Source: Lysobacterales bacterium
Lineage (GTDB): Bacteria; Pseudomonadota; Gammaproteobacteria; Xanthomonadales; Rhodanobacteraceae
NCBI GenBank assembly: GCA_013298265.1
Contig: JAAFHE010000035.1
Span: 1 to 13,035 of the forward strand
Reading direction: 5' to 3'
Length of the DNA: 13,035 nt
The number at the start of each line of letters is the position of its first letter. Position 1 is the first letter of the stretch. The notes under the pieces were generated by a model, which saw only the letters and a program-made list of their open reading frames with translations, made no database searches and was not told the DNA's origin. This document shows positions 1-6,899 of this stretch, one piece after another. Position numbers and translations under genes: made by a program.

Positions 1-628
1 CGGTCGAGCGCCACATTTTCTGGCCGCTGCCCGGGCCGTTGGTGCCGGCGATGACGAGGTTGGTGTTGACCGGATTGATTGCGACAGCCGATTCGGCCGC
101 GCCGGCAGGCGTCGTGATGCGCTTTTCGCCGCCGAGAAAATTCTGGAAGATGCTGCCGCGTGCGTCCTGGTCGGCTGCTGCGGATTCGTGCACCTGGAAG
201 CGACCTGCCGCATCGGACGTGACCGCCCGGTAGCTGACGCCGTTGATGCGATAGCCCTCATATTTGGCGAGGTAGCCGTTCAGCGCGCTGCGCGGGTACT
301 GCACCGGACCGACGGTCGGCAGCCCCTTGTTCGCCTTGCGCATCTCGACGCGGTAGAACGCCGGGATCGCGACGATCGTTTCATGTTCATTTTTGGACAA
401 CAGCGCAAGGTCTTCCGCGGTGAGCGCGTAGTTGCGGTCGTCCCAGGGACCCAGCAACTGCAACGCGGCGTAGTCGACGCGCTTGTCGGCGCCCTTCATG
501 GCGTCAACGGTGAATTCAACGGCGCGGCCAGCGCTGACTTCTTCCTCAGCCTGCAGCGCGGTGCCCATGCTGCAACCCAGTGCCGCGGCGAGCAGCAGCG
601 GCAGCCGGCCGATTTTCGACTTGTTCAT
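1..628 (-). CDS. Secreted BNR/Asp-box-like protein, N-terminal part (C-terminus outside the window)
   Basis: The frame is open from an ATG at 626-628 to the left edge, giving 209 residues with no stop. A strong Shine-Dalgarno sequence GGGAGGG (635-641) lies 6 bases upstream and fixes the start. The N-terminus is an export signal: MNKSK, then a hydrophobic run, then GTALQA ahead of an acidic EEE stretch. Signal peptidase I cleavage after residue 27 is likely; Cys19 in ALGC makes a lipoprotein possible but does not fit a good lipobox. Residues about 30-170 match no domain I recognise. The last visible residues (about 180-209: AVAINPVNTNLVIAGTNG, then GQKMW) resemble the first blade of BNR/sialidase-like or sortilin-type beta-propellers, where similar wording precedes an S-x-D-G-G-x-T-W Asp box. 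The role is therefore probably extracellular, as a glycan-binding, hydrolytic or structural propeller. That assignment is inference, because the diagnostic repeats lie beyond the edge. Confidence 0.8.
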   Translation of the reverse strand, partial: MNKSKIGRLPLLLAAALGCSMGTALQAEEEVSAGRAVEFTVDAMKGADKRVDYAALQLLGPWDDRNYALTAEDLALLSKNEHETIVAIPAFYRVEMRKANKGLPTVGPVQYPRSALNGYLAKYEGYRINGVSYRAVTSDAAGRFQVHESAAADQDARGSIFQNFLGGEKRITTPAGAAESAVAINPVNTNLVIAGTNGPGSGQKMWRST

Positions 629-1419
629 TTACAACCCTCCCATTCGTCCACGAATGCACCGGGCGAAATGCCTGGCGCCCCGTCGCGAACCCATCGGTGG
701 GCGGCACGGGCGATGGTTGCCGTGCACTGATCACCTCGCCGACGCGCTCGCGACCTACTACGGCTGAGGCGCGGACCGGTCACGGTTCCTGGGCCTGAAT
801 GCCGCGGCTGAACAATCCCCCGATATGTCAGCCGCCAACCGTTTACAGGATGATTGAATATCCGTCTACAGGTGGATTTGCATCTGGCACAAGGCTGAAT
901 TGTGCGTTTGCAACAATGTTTCGGGCGCGGTTCTTGTGTAGCGCTACTGCCTGCGGGTGCAGCAAAGCGGCTGAATACCGCGTTCGGTTCGCCTTCACCC
1001 GCCCGTTCCGGAGGCGGTCTGCAGCACGATGGGCGTGTGTGCAGTGCAACACAACGGAACCGCTGCAAGTTTCCGCTCCATCGTTTCCCGTTCTCGCTGC
1101 CGCCTGCCCCTGCTGCTGTGCGTCCTGGCCACGCGTGCCTTTTCCCCACTTCTGCTGCGGCCGCCGTTACGCTCGCCCTGGCGCGCGTTGCTCCCTCGTG
1201 TCGGCTCGACGTAGTGTCGGCTACGCCTTCACCGTCACTGAAGTCCGCGGCGTGCATCAGGACGGCGTCTCGACGGCCTCGCTACGAACGGGTGTGAGTA
1301 GGGCGGGTCAAGGGGGCTCCAACAGCGAGAGGCCGCTTTCTTGCGGTGAAGGCGTTGTGTCGAGAAAGGGCTCGCGAACGGCTTCTCAGCACCGCTGTGC
1401 CTCGGCTATCGTCGGCCGC
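629..1419. other. Gene-free intergenic stretch with AT-richer patch and repeat copy
   Basis: No convincing coding region lies here. The open frames on both strands have Arg/Ala/Ser-rich translations, lack ribosome sites and match nothing I recognise. The stretch from about 841 to 925 is noticeably richer in A and T than its surroundings. It contains an imperfect 12-base direct repeat (TACAGGATGATT at 844-855 and TACAGGTGGATT at 867-878), spaced about two helical turns apart, which could be regulatory for the minus-strand gene starting at 628. From 1149 to 1298 lies the first copy of the dispersed repeat described separately. The remaining 120 bases up to lpxH must hold its promoter, but I see no convincing -35/-10 pair. 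Confidence 0.6.
1149..1298 (+). repeat. Dispersed ~150-bp repeat, copy 1 (degenerate ends)
   Basis: This segment aligns with 2195-2343 in the same orientation. By hand count there are about nine substitutions and one single-base indel, roughly 93% identity. Conserved landmarks include GGCTCGACGTAGTGTCGGCT and the right end CTCGCTACGAACGGGTGTGAG. Unlike copy 2, it lacks the outer inverted-repeat ends: the right side diverges straight after GGGTGTGAG, and the left side (CCTTTTCCCCACTTCT) only vaguely resembles the intact end. It is probably an older, truncated copy of the same element. It encodes nothing recognisable. Confidence 0.85.
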
Positions 1420-2139
1420 ATGACGACCCTGTTCATCTCAGACCTGCATCTCGACGACGAGCGCCCTTTCATCACCGAGCTGTTCGAGCAGTTCCTGCGT
1501 GGCGAGGCGCGCGAGGCCCAGGCGCTGTACATCCTCGGCGATCTGTTCGAGAGCTGGATCGGCGACGATGACGATGCGCCGCTCGCGCAGCGGGTGCAGG
1601 ACGCGCTGGCCGAACTGTCGCGCAGCGGCGTCACCACGTATTTCATGGCCGGCAACCGCGATTTCCTTGCCGGTCCACGCTTCGCGCAGCGCAGCGGTGT
1701 GACGCTGCTCGACGATCCCGCCTGCGTCGATCTGGCCGGCGTTCCCACCCTGCTGATGCACGGCGACACCTTGTGCACCGACGATCTGGCCTACCAGAAA
1801 TTCCGCGCGCAGGTGCGCGATCCGGCCTGGCAGCAGGCCTTTCTCGCGCAGCCGCTGGAACAGCGTCGCGCGTTCGCCGCGCAGGCGCGCGCGCAGAGCC
1901 GGCTGCATACCGGCAGCGCGATGGCGCAGATCATGGACGTGACCGACGCGGCGGTGCATGACGCGCTGCGCACCGGTGGCGCGCAGCGTCTGATCCACGG
2001 GCATACGCACCGCCCGGCGCGGCATCATGTCGAACTCGGCGACCGCGTCGCCGAACGTGTCGTGCTCGGCGACTGGTATGAACAGGGCAGCGTGCTGCGC
2101 GTCGACGGCAGCGTGATCGAGCTGGCGTGCTTGCGCTGA
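1420..2139 (+). CDS. lpxH: UDP-2,3-diacylglucosamine diphosphatase LpxH
   Basis: LpxH hydrolyses UDP-2,3-diacylglucosamine to 2,3-diacylglucosamine 1-phosphate (lipid X) plus UMP, the fourth step of lipid A synthesis, at the inner face of the cytoplasmic membrane. The 239-residue protein has the usual length. The calcineurin-like metal ligands fall at the same numbers as in E. coli LpxH: Asp8 and His10 (SDLHL), Asp41 (GDLF), Asn79 (GNRDF), His114 (MHGD), His195 and His197 (HGHTH). The frame is open for 207 codons further upstream, but that part is Arg/Cys-rich noise that crosses the repeat, and the ATG at 1420 begins exactly at the family's MTTLFISDLHL start. No clear Shine-Dalgarno sequence precedes it. 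The gene stands alone, between two direct copies of a dispersed repeat. The identification is secure. Confidence 0.97.
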   Translation: MTTLFISDLHLDDERPFITELFEQFLRGEAREAQALYILGDLFESWIGDDDDAPLAQRVQDALAELSRSGVTTYFMAGNRDFLAGPRFAQRSGVTLLDDPACVDLAGVPTLLMHGDTLCTDDLAYQKFRAQVRDPAWQQAFLAQPLEQRRAFAAQARAQSRLHTGSAMAQIMDVTDAAVHDALRTGGAQRLIHGHTHRPARHHVELGDRVAERVVLGDWYEQGSVLRVDGSVIELACLR

Positions 2140-2171
2140 CGCGCCGTCGCGCAGCAGCGGGACAGACGCCG

Positions 2172-2357
2172 GCTAGCCCGCATTTCTCACACCCCTTCTA
2201 CTGCGGCCGCCGATACGCTCGCCCTGACGCGCGCTGCTCCCTCGCGTCGGCTCGACGTAGTGTCGGCTACGCCTTCGCCGCCACTCAGTCCGCGGCGCGC
2301 ATCAGGACGGCGTCTCGACGGCCTCGCTACGAACGGGTGTGAGAAATGCGTGCTAGC
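2172..2357. mobile_element. MITE-like foldback element, copy 2 of the dispersed repeat, with terminal inverted repeats
   Basis: The ends are inverted repeats: GCTAGCCCGCATTTCTCACA (start at 2172, continuing CCC to 2194) pairs with GGGTGTGAGAAATGCG, then TGCTAGC, at 2335-2357, with a single base mismatch or offset. The symmetry continues inward. Bases 2205-2218 (GGCCGCCGATACGC) match the complement of 2310-2323 at 12 of 14 positions, and 2223-2234 match the complement of 2295-2306 at 11 of 12. The whole segment could thus fold into a long imperfect hairpin with a central loop of about 60 bases. It has no coding capacity. The core is about 93% identical to 1149-1298. The size and inverted ends fit a miniature inverted-repeat element or a large REP-type element. 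No target-site duplication is obvious. Confidence 0.7.
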
Positions 2358-2910
2358 GGGCGAAATCGCGCTTGAGCAGGCCGTAAAGCGCGGTGTCGGT
2401 GATCTCGCCATTCACCAGCCAGCGTTCGCGCAGATAGCCTTCGCGCTGGAAGCCGAGGCGTTCGACCAGACGGCAGGAAGGCGCGTTGCGCGGGTCGATG
2501 TCGGCTTCGACGCGACGCAGGTCCAGCGCGTCGAAGCCGTAGCCCAGCACCGCACGCAGCGCTTCCTGCGCATAGCCCTGACCCCACTGCGACGGGTGTA
2601 GCTGGTAGCCGGTCTCGGCGCGCTGTTGCAAGCGGTTGGTCGCGAACAGCGTGACGATGCCTACCAGTTCGTCCGCGCCGGTGAGTGTGATCGCCCACGG
2701 CCAGACTTCGTCGCGCTCGCCCATGCGGCGGCGCTGTTCGAACCAGTCCAGCGCCTGCTGCTGCTCGGTCCAGGCGGCGAAACTCCAGTAGCGCATCGCG
2801 CGTGAATCCGAGTGCAGCAGGTAGATCTGTTCGAGATCGCTGCGCTGCACGGTGCGCAGGCGCAGGCGCGCGGTGTCTAGCACGGGCACGGCACTCAGGC
2901 TGTCGCTCAT
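2353..2910 (-). CDS. GNAT family N-acetyltransferase, RimJ/RimL type
   Basis: This 185-residue protein is a cytoplasmic acetyl-CoA-dependent acyltransferase of the RimJ/RimL (Acetyltransf_3) group, which acetylates protein N-termini or small amines; the substrate cannot be read from sequence. The typical opening LDTARLRLRTVQRSD is at residues 11-25. The acetyl-CoA-binding segment QWGQGYAQEAL is at 108-118 and the family's NAPSCRLVERLGF at 142-154. An ATG 21 bases further upstream (2931) is in frame, but the start at 2910 is preferred because AAGGAAG lies 6 bases before it. The TAG stop (2353-2355) lies inside the right inverted repeat of the MITE-like element, so the element probably replaced the original 3' end or serves as its 3' flank. 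It is divergent from the hydrolase gene at 3050. Confidence 0.9.
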   Translation of the reverse strand: MSDSLSAVPVLDTARLRLRTVQRSDLEQIYLLHSDSRAMRYWSFAAWTEQQQALDWFEQRRRMGERDEVWPWAITLTGADELVGIVTLFATNRLQQRAETGYQLHPSQWGQGYAQEALRAVLGYGFDALDLRRVEADIDPRNAPSCRLVERLGFQREGYLRERWLVNGEITDTALYGLLKRDFAR

Positions 2911-3049
2911 GAAGGCTTCCTTGAGGGCCATGGATTGCAGGGGGAAACATGATGCCCGCCTGCGTGCCGAGCTTGCCAGCGCTGGCGCAGTCCCTGCGAT
3001 CCTGGCCTGCTACAGTCCGGTCGACTCGACGACTCGCAGGACGCACGGC

Positions 3050-4228
3050 ATGGCCACCATTCTGATCCCGGGCATCAAGGGCAGCGAACTTGCCGACAGC
3101 TATCCGCTGGACTGGCCGGTGCGCTGGAGTCTGGAGGACATGGTGTTCGGCGACGCGTTCGAGAACCCGCTGGACTTCGCCCTGATCGACGGCCGCTACG
3201 AGGCCAATGACGGCCACCGCATGTTGCCGTCGCGGCCGATCCGCTACGCCTACGGCGAGATGGTCGGCAAGCTGCGTGCGTGGAAGCCGAACGAATCGCT
3301 GCATGTCTTCACCTACGACTGGCGCCGCCCGATCGAGCACGCGGCGCAGAAGCTCGCCGAATTCTGCGACGAACTGCGCGGGCGCCAGGCGCGGCTCAAG
3401 CGCCCGACCGCGCTGAATTTCGTCACCCACAGCATGGGCGGGCTCGTGCTGCGCTCCCTGCTCGCGCTGCGCGGCGGCAAGGAACCGTTCGCCGATGTGG
3501 GCCGCATCGTCTTCATCGCGCCGCCGTTTCGCGGCTCCGTCGCCGCGACGCAGATGCTCATTGCTGGAGAGCGCGACGGCTGGTTCGGTACCGATGAGGA
3601 CTACCGCAAGATCGCGCGCAGCTTTCCGTCGGTCTACCAGATGACGCCGCACTTCGCCGACTGCTGCGTCGACGAGCAGGGCAACAGCGTCGACTTGTTC
3701 GACGCGGCCAACTGGCAGGCCAACGTGCGCGACGGCAGCGGTGGCTTCGATGCGCGCTTCGTCGCCGATGCGGAAGCCTTTCTGCGCGGCGCTTCGCACC
3801 GTGGTGGCCACAGCCCGGCGAGCCTGCTCGACGATGCGGCGCTTGCGGCGAATGCTGAGAACATTCTGATTCTGCAGGGCACCGGCATCCCGACGCCGCA
3901 CCAGTTCACCGTACAGCGTGCGAACACCAGCAATCCGAACTGGTTCGATTTCGCCGGCGCGCGCAAGGACGATCTCGGCGACGGCCGCGTGCACCTGCGC
4001 AGTTCCGCCATACCCGGCGTGACGCTGGCGGCCTTTGCGGGCGCGCTCGATCACGGACGGGTGTGCCGCGATACGCGCGTGATCAACACGGTGTCCCTGT
4101 GGCTCGAAGGCAAGCGTGCGCTGCGCATGCTGCCGCGCGGTCCCGACCACACGGTGGAGCGGCGCAGCCGCAGCTATTTCGGTGTCTGGGACGGCGACAT
4201 AGCGAGTTTCGCGGCGCACATCACCTGA
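3050..4228 (+). CDS. LCAT-like alpha/beta hydrolase (lipase/acyltransferase), no signal peptide
   Basis: This 392-residue protein has the layout of the lecithin:cholesterol acyltransferase-like alpha/beta-hydrolase family. It opens with MATILIPGIKGSEL, the oxyanion-region loop typical of that family, followed by YDWRRPIEHAAQKLAEF. The nucleophile elbow THSMGG has Ser128. GDGRVHLRSS places the likely acid at Asp311, and the DHGRV motif places the catalytic His at 335. Known relatives act on the ester bonds of phospholipids or glycerides, or transfer acyl groups. The absence of an export signal or membrane segment suggests a cytoplasmic enzyme, unlike secreted LCAT-like lipases. The open frame extends 66 codons upstream, but the ATG at 3050 is chosen because the protein fold starts there and AGGA lies about 8 bases ahead. 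Substrate and pathway are unknown. It converges on the next gene with only 18 bases between them. Confidence 0.85.
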   Translation: MATILIPGIKGSELADSYPLDWPVRWSLEDMVFGDAFENPLDFALIDGRYEANDGHRMLPSRPIRYAYGEMVGKLRAWKPNESLHVFTYDWRRPIEHAAQKLAEFCDELRGRQARLKRPTALNFVTHSMGGLVLRSLLALRGGKEPFADVGRIVFIAPPFRGSVAATQMLIAGERDGWFGTDEDYRKIARSFPSVYQMTPHFADCCVDEQGNSVDLFDAANWQANVRDGSGGFDARFVADAEAFLRGASHRGGHSPASLLDDAALAANAENILILQGTGIPTPHQFTVQRANTSNPNWFDFAGARKDDLGDGRVHLRSSAIPGVTLAAFAGALDHGRVCRDTRVINTVSLWLEGKRALRMLPRGPDHTVERRSRSYFGVWDGDIASFAAHIT

Positions 4229-4246
4229 GCCGCGGGCATCTCGGCG

Positions 4247-4672
4247 CTACAGCGGCCTCGCGTAGCGCCGTCCGGTCAGCTCATAGCCAAGCCGTTCGTA
4301 GAACGCATGCGCGCCGCTGCGATGTACGGCAGTGGCCACGACCAGGCGCAGCGCGCCTTGCTGCCGCGCCCAGTCTTGCGCTGCCGTTACCAGGCATCGT
4401 CCCACCCCCGCGCCGCGTGCGTCGCTCGCGACCACCAGCAGGGTCAGTTGCACCGCGGCTTCGTCGCGGTTGAGCGCCTGATGCGCGTGTACCGTGGCCA
4501 GGCCGCGGACACGGTCCGCGGTGCAGGCGACCAACACGACGGCTTGCGGATCCGCCGCGAAGCGGGCCAGGCGTGATGCCGCCTGCGCCGCATCGGCCGG
4601 ATAACCCAGCTCGCCGAGCAGCAGTGCCACTGCGGCGGCGTCCCTGGCACATGCGTGGCGGATCTTGATCAT
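4247..4672 (-). CDS. Small GNAT family N-acetyltransferase
   Basis: This is a 141-residue single-domain GNAT protein, cytoplasmic, of the usual minimal length. The acetyl-CoA pyrophosphate-binding loop is ARGAGVG (residues 85-91, the R-x-x-G-x-G motif), preceded by the beta-4 strand AVQLTLLVV. The C-terminal AFYERLGYELTGRRY (123-137) is the standard motif B end. It resembles the broad group of aminoglycoside 6'-acetyltransferase-like and PhnO-like enzymes, but no substrate can be assigned. A near-perfect Shine-Dalgarno AGGAGGT (4680-4686) lies 7 bases before the ATG. It is divergent from the exported TraB/GumN protein, with 162 bases between the start codons, and converges with the hydrolase upstream in the window. 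Confidence 0.9.
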   Translation of the reverse strand: MIKIRHACARDAAAVALLLGELGYPADAAQAASRLARFAADPQAVVLVACTADRVRGLATVHAHQALNRDEAAVQLTLLVVASDARGAGVGRCLVTAAQDWARQQGALRLVVATAVHRSGAHAFYERLGYELTGRRYARPL

Positions 4673-4834
4673 CTCGTGTACCTCCTGCAGCCAGCCGTGC
4701 GGGACAGGGATCTTGCCTCAACCGGGCTCTTGCGCCACCTCCGCGCCGGATGCCTCGCGTTCATTCGGAGTCGTCTAGTGTGCGGCGCCGGCTGCCTCGC
4801 GGCCGATCCCGTTCCCTCACGTCCAAGGCGTCCC

Positions 4835-5821
4835 ATGCGCGCGACCCTGCTTGCCTGCCTGCTGTACCTGACGGCCCCTGCCATCCTTGCCGATACCCCC
4901 GAACCGGTCGCCGTGCTCGAGACCGTCGTCGTCAGCGGCGAGCAGCCCGGTCCAGGTTTGTGGAAAATTTCCAAAGGCGATCATGTGCTGTGGATACTCG
5001 GCACGCTCACGCCGCTGCCGCGGCGCGTGGAATGGGTTTCCCGCAATGTGGAGAAGATCGTCAGCCAGGCGCAGCGCGTGCTGATGCAGCCGCAAGTCTC
5101 CCTCAGCGTGGACGGCGGCGCGCTTGGCGGCCTGTTCCTGCTGCCCAGCCTGCTCAAGGCGCGCAACAACCCCGACAAGCAGACCCTGGCCGATGTGGTC
5201 CCGGCCGATCTCTACGCGCGCTGGCAGCCACTCAAGCGCAAATACATAGGCCGCAGCAACACGGTCGAGAAGCGCCGGCCGATCTTCGCTGCGCAGGAAC
5301 TCTACGAGGAGGCAATCGAAGAGGCTGGTCTGCGCATTGATGGCAAGGTCGGCGACACCGTGGAGAAGCTCGCCAAGAAGCACGATGTCGCGATCGAGCG
5401 GCCGGTGGTCAAGGTCAAGCTGGCCGAACCGCGCGACACGCTGCGCGCGTTCGCGAAATCCAGCCTCGACGACGTGGACTGCCTGCGCAAGACCGTCGAC
5501 CGGCTCGAAACCGACCTGCCTGCGATGCAGCTGCGCGCCAATGCCTGGGCCGTCGGCGATCTCGAAGCGCTGCGTGCGCTGCCCTTCGTCGACCAGAACC
5601 AGGTCTGCCGCGACGCCATGTTGCGCAACAGCATCGTGCAGGAGACCGGCATGGGTGATCTGCGCGAACGCGTCGCCGCCGCATGGCTGGCGGCGGCGGA
5701 CGACACGCTGCGCGACAATGCCGTGTCGCTGGCGGTGCTGCCGATAGGCCAAATGCTCGCAGAGGACGGCTATCTGACCGCGCTGACGCAGCGCGGCTAT
5801 GTGGTCGAGGCGCCGCAGTAG
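4835..5821 (+). CDS. Exported TraB/GumN family protein
   Basis: This 328-residue protein starts with a classical signal peptide (MRATLLACLLYLTAPAILA, cleavage before DTPEP), so it is periplasmic or secreted. The core line LWKISKGDHVLWILGTLTP (residues 42-60) is the hallmark of the TraB/PrgY/GumN family. GumN is encoded at the end of the xanthan gum cluster in Xanthomonas, and metazoan relatives (TIKI) are metalloproteases. In most of the family the Gly-Thr is followed by a conserved metal-binding His (GTxH). Here that position is Thr59, so hydrolytic activity is doubtful. The start at 4835 is chosen over 60 further upstream open codons because of the signal peptide and AAGG 7 bases before it. 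No exopolysaccharide genes are next to it, so a link to gum export is not supported by context. Confidence 0.85.
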   Translation: MRATLLACLLYLTAPAILADTPEPVAVLETVVVSGEQPGPGLWKISKGDHVLWILGTLTPLPRRVEWVSRNVEKIVSQAQRVLMQPQVSLSVDGGALGGLFLLPSLLKARNNPDKQTLADVVPADLYARWQPLKRKYIGRSNTVEKRRPIFAAQELYEEAIEEAGLRIDGKVGDTVEKLAKKHDVAIERPVVKVKLAEPRDTLRAFAKSSLDDVDCLRKTVDRLETDLPAMQLRANAWAVGDLEALRALPFVDQNQVCRDAMLRNSIVQETGMGDLRERVAAAWLAAADDTLRDNAVSLAVLPIGQMLAEDGYLTALTQRGYVVEAPQ

Positions 5822-5830
5822 CGGCGGCAT

Positions 5831-5884
5831 CACCGGTCGCGCGAGCTGTCGCTCCTACGATTCCCGATTCTCCATTCCCGATTC
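5831..5884. repeat. REP-like palindromic repeat plus tandem 11-mer
   Basis: Read on the minus strand, 5837-5858 gives GTAGGAGCGACAGCTCGCGC. This has the form of the REP sequences scattered through Xanthomonadaceae and pseudomonads (GTAGGAGCG, a short stem, CGCGACC); the stem here is GAGC-GACA-GCTC. It is joined to two direct copies of ATTCCCGATTC (5860-5870 and 5874-5884), 14 bases apart, a companion often seen next to such REPs. It fills the 68 bases between the convergent gumN-like and thioesterase genes, where it may act as a bidirectional terminator or mRNA stabiliser. Confidence 0.7.
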
Positions 5885-5889
5885 GCGCC

Positions 5890-6681
5890 TCACGCAAACA
5901 CCACCATGCTTTGCCGGCTCAGCGCGACCGGCGTGCCGTCGGGAGCGGCGATCCAGGTCGACTGGCTGGTATAGCCGTCGCGCGCGGCGACGAGTTCCGC
6001 GTCGACGCGCCAGCCGGCCAGCGGCTGCGCGGCGTAGTCCTCGACCAGCAATTCCAGCATCCACGTGAGCGAGCTGCCCGGTGACGCGCCGTCCATCCAT
6101 GACAGTGCGACCGGTGGCACGAAGTCGGCGATCGAGAGCAGATGCCATTCGCTGGTGCCGCCGTCGTCGCGGACGCCGACTTCGAAGCGGTTTACGGTCA
6201 CCGGCTTGGCGCTGAACGGCAGCGCGCCGTGGCGCAGGCTCACCGCGAAGTGCTGCATGAAATTCGGCGTGATGCCGGGCAGGAAGGGCAGCGGCGTCGG
6301 CGTGGCCTGGCTGGTATCCGCCGCGAGTTCCGGCACGCGGGCCACACGCGACGCACGGCCGGTACCGAACACGCCGATCACGAGCGCGAGCAGGCCGCCG
6401 TGCTCGTCCTCCAGCCGCGCCTGTGCGTGCACCGCGCTCTTGCCGCTGCGCAATAGCTGCGCGACCGCGCGCACCTGCCCGGCCGGCACTGGCGCGATGA
6501 AGGTCATCTGCAGAGTGCGCAACGGCAGTCCCGCCGGCAGCTGCGAGCGCATGGCCGCGACCGCGATCGCGGCCTGCAGGCCGCCGAACACGCTGCGGCC
6601 CTGCAGCCAGTCGTCGCCGACCGTGACCTGCAGGCGTTCCCCGTCGCGCACGGCGCTGGAAATCAGTTCGGACAGTTTCAT
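5890..6681 (-). CDS. TesB-like acyl-CoA thioesterase (double hotdog)
   Basis: This 263-residue protein has the TesB-like double-hotdog form of acyl-CoA thioesterases, which hydrolyse fatty acyl-CoA to free acid and CoA in the cytoplasm. The first hotdog contains VFGGLQAAIAVAAM (residues 31-44), the central helix of the fold, followed by LRTLQMTFIAPVPAGQV (54-70), which is typical of the family. The second half includes SWMDGASPGSSLTWMLELL and ends SRQSMVVFA. The ATG at 6681 is used because the domain begins right there (MKLSEL) and CGGAGC lies about 8 bases upstream; the 34 open codons before it look non-coding. The acyl-chain preference is unknown. It is divergent from the beta-helix gene across 218 bases. 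Confidence 0.85.
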   Translation of the reverse strand: MKLSELISSAVRDGERLQVTVGDDWLQGRSVFGGLQAAIAVAAMRSQLPAGLPLRTLQMTFIAPVPAGQVRAVAQLLRSGKSAVHAQARLEDEHGGLLALVIGVFGTGRASRVARVPELAADTSQATPTPLPFLPGITPNFMQHFAVSLRHGALPFSAKPVTVNRFEVGVRDDGGTSEWHLLSIADFVPPVALSWMDGASPGSSLTWMLELLVEDYAAQPLAGWRVDAELVAARDGYTSQSTWIAAPDGTPVALSRQSMVVFA

Positions 6682-6723
6682 GAGGCGTGCTCCGGTAGGG
6701 CGATCCGTCGAGGGTAGTGCATC

Positions 6724-6743
6724 GCACCGGTCGCGCCCGGTGC
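6724..6743. promoter_or_regulatory. Inverted repeat in divergent intergenic region
   Basis: GCACCGG and CCGGTGC form a perfect 7-bp inverted repeat around a 6-base centre. It lies 43 bases upstream of the thioesterase start and 157 bases upstream of the beta-helix start. It could be an operator or a leader hairpin, but in DNA this GC-rich such repeats also arise by chance. Confidence 0.25.
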
Positions 6744-6899
6744 AGGACTCGCCATCGGCCGCGGGTCCGGCGCAATCCACCATTGGCCCTGTTCGGTTTG
6801 TGCTTCGCCACGGGTTTCACGGTTCGAGCCGCAACGCGCAGGCAGCCTGCGTTGCCCGAATCACACCCTCTCCCACACCACATCCCTTCGGAGTGCGCC

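Noticed and set aside
625..1257. 210-codon minus-strand frame in the gap upstream of lpxH
   Set aside because: No ribosome site, no family resemblance, and its end overlaps the real start region of the minus-strand gene at 628 in another frame.
799..1419. Upstream in-frame extension of LpxH by 207 codons
   Set aside because: The translation is Cys/Arg-rich noise crossing the repeat element, and the active-site numbering fits E. coli LpxH exactly with the start at 1420.
1149..2343. Idea that the two repeat copies form part of a CRISPR array or an integron cassette pair
   Set aside because: There are only two copies, about 150 bp each and over 1 kb apart, with no short regular spacers, no integrase and no attC-like core sites.
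2327..4219. Long open frame of 630 codons on the minus strand, antisense to the LCAT-like hydrolase
   Set aside because: It overlaps two well-supported genes, its translation is Arg/Ala/Val-rich with no recognisable domain, and long antisense frames are expected in very GC-rich coding DNA.
4817..5833. 338-codon minus-strand frame antisense to the TraB/GumN gene
   Set aside because: It is an antisense shadow without recognisable motifs; the plus-strand gene has a signal peptide and family signature.
6682..6899. Search for sigma-70 promoters in the divergent regions at 2911-3049, 4673-4834 and 6682-6899
   Set aside because: Only scattered partial matches to -35 or -10 boxes were seen, none with correct spacing, so no promoter is claimed.
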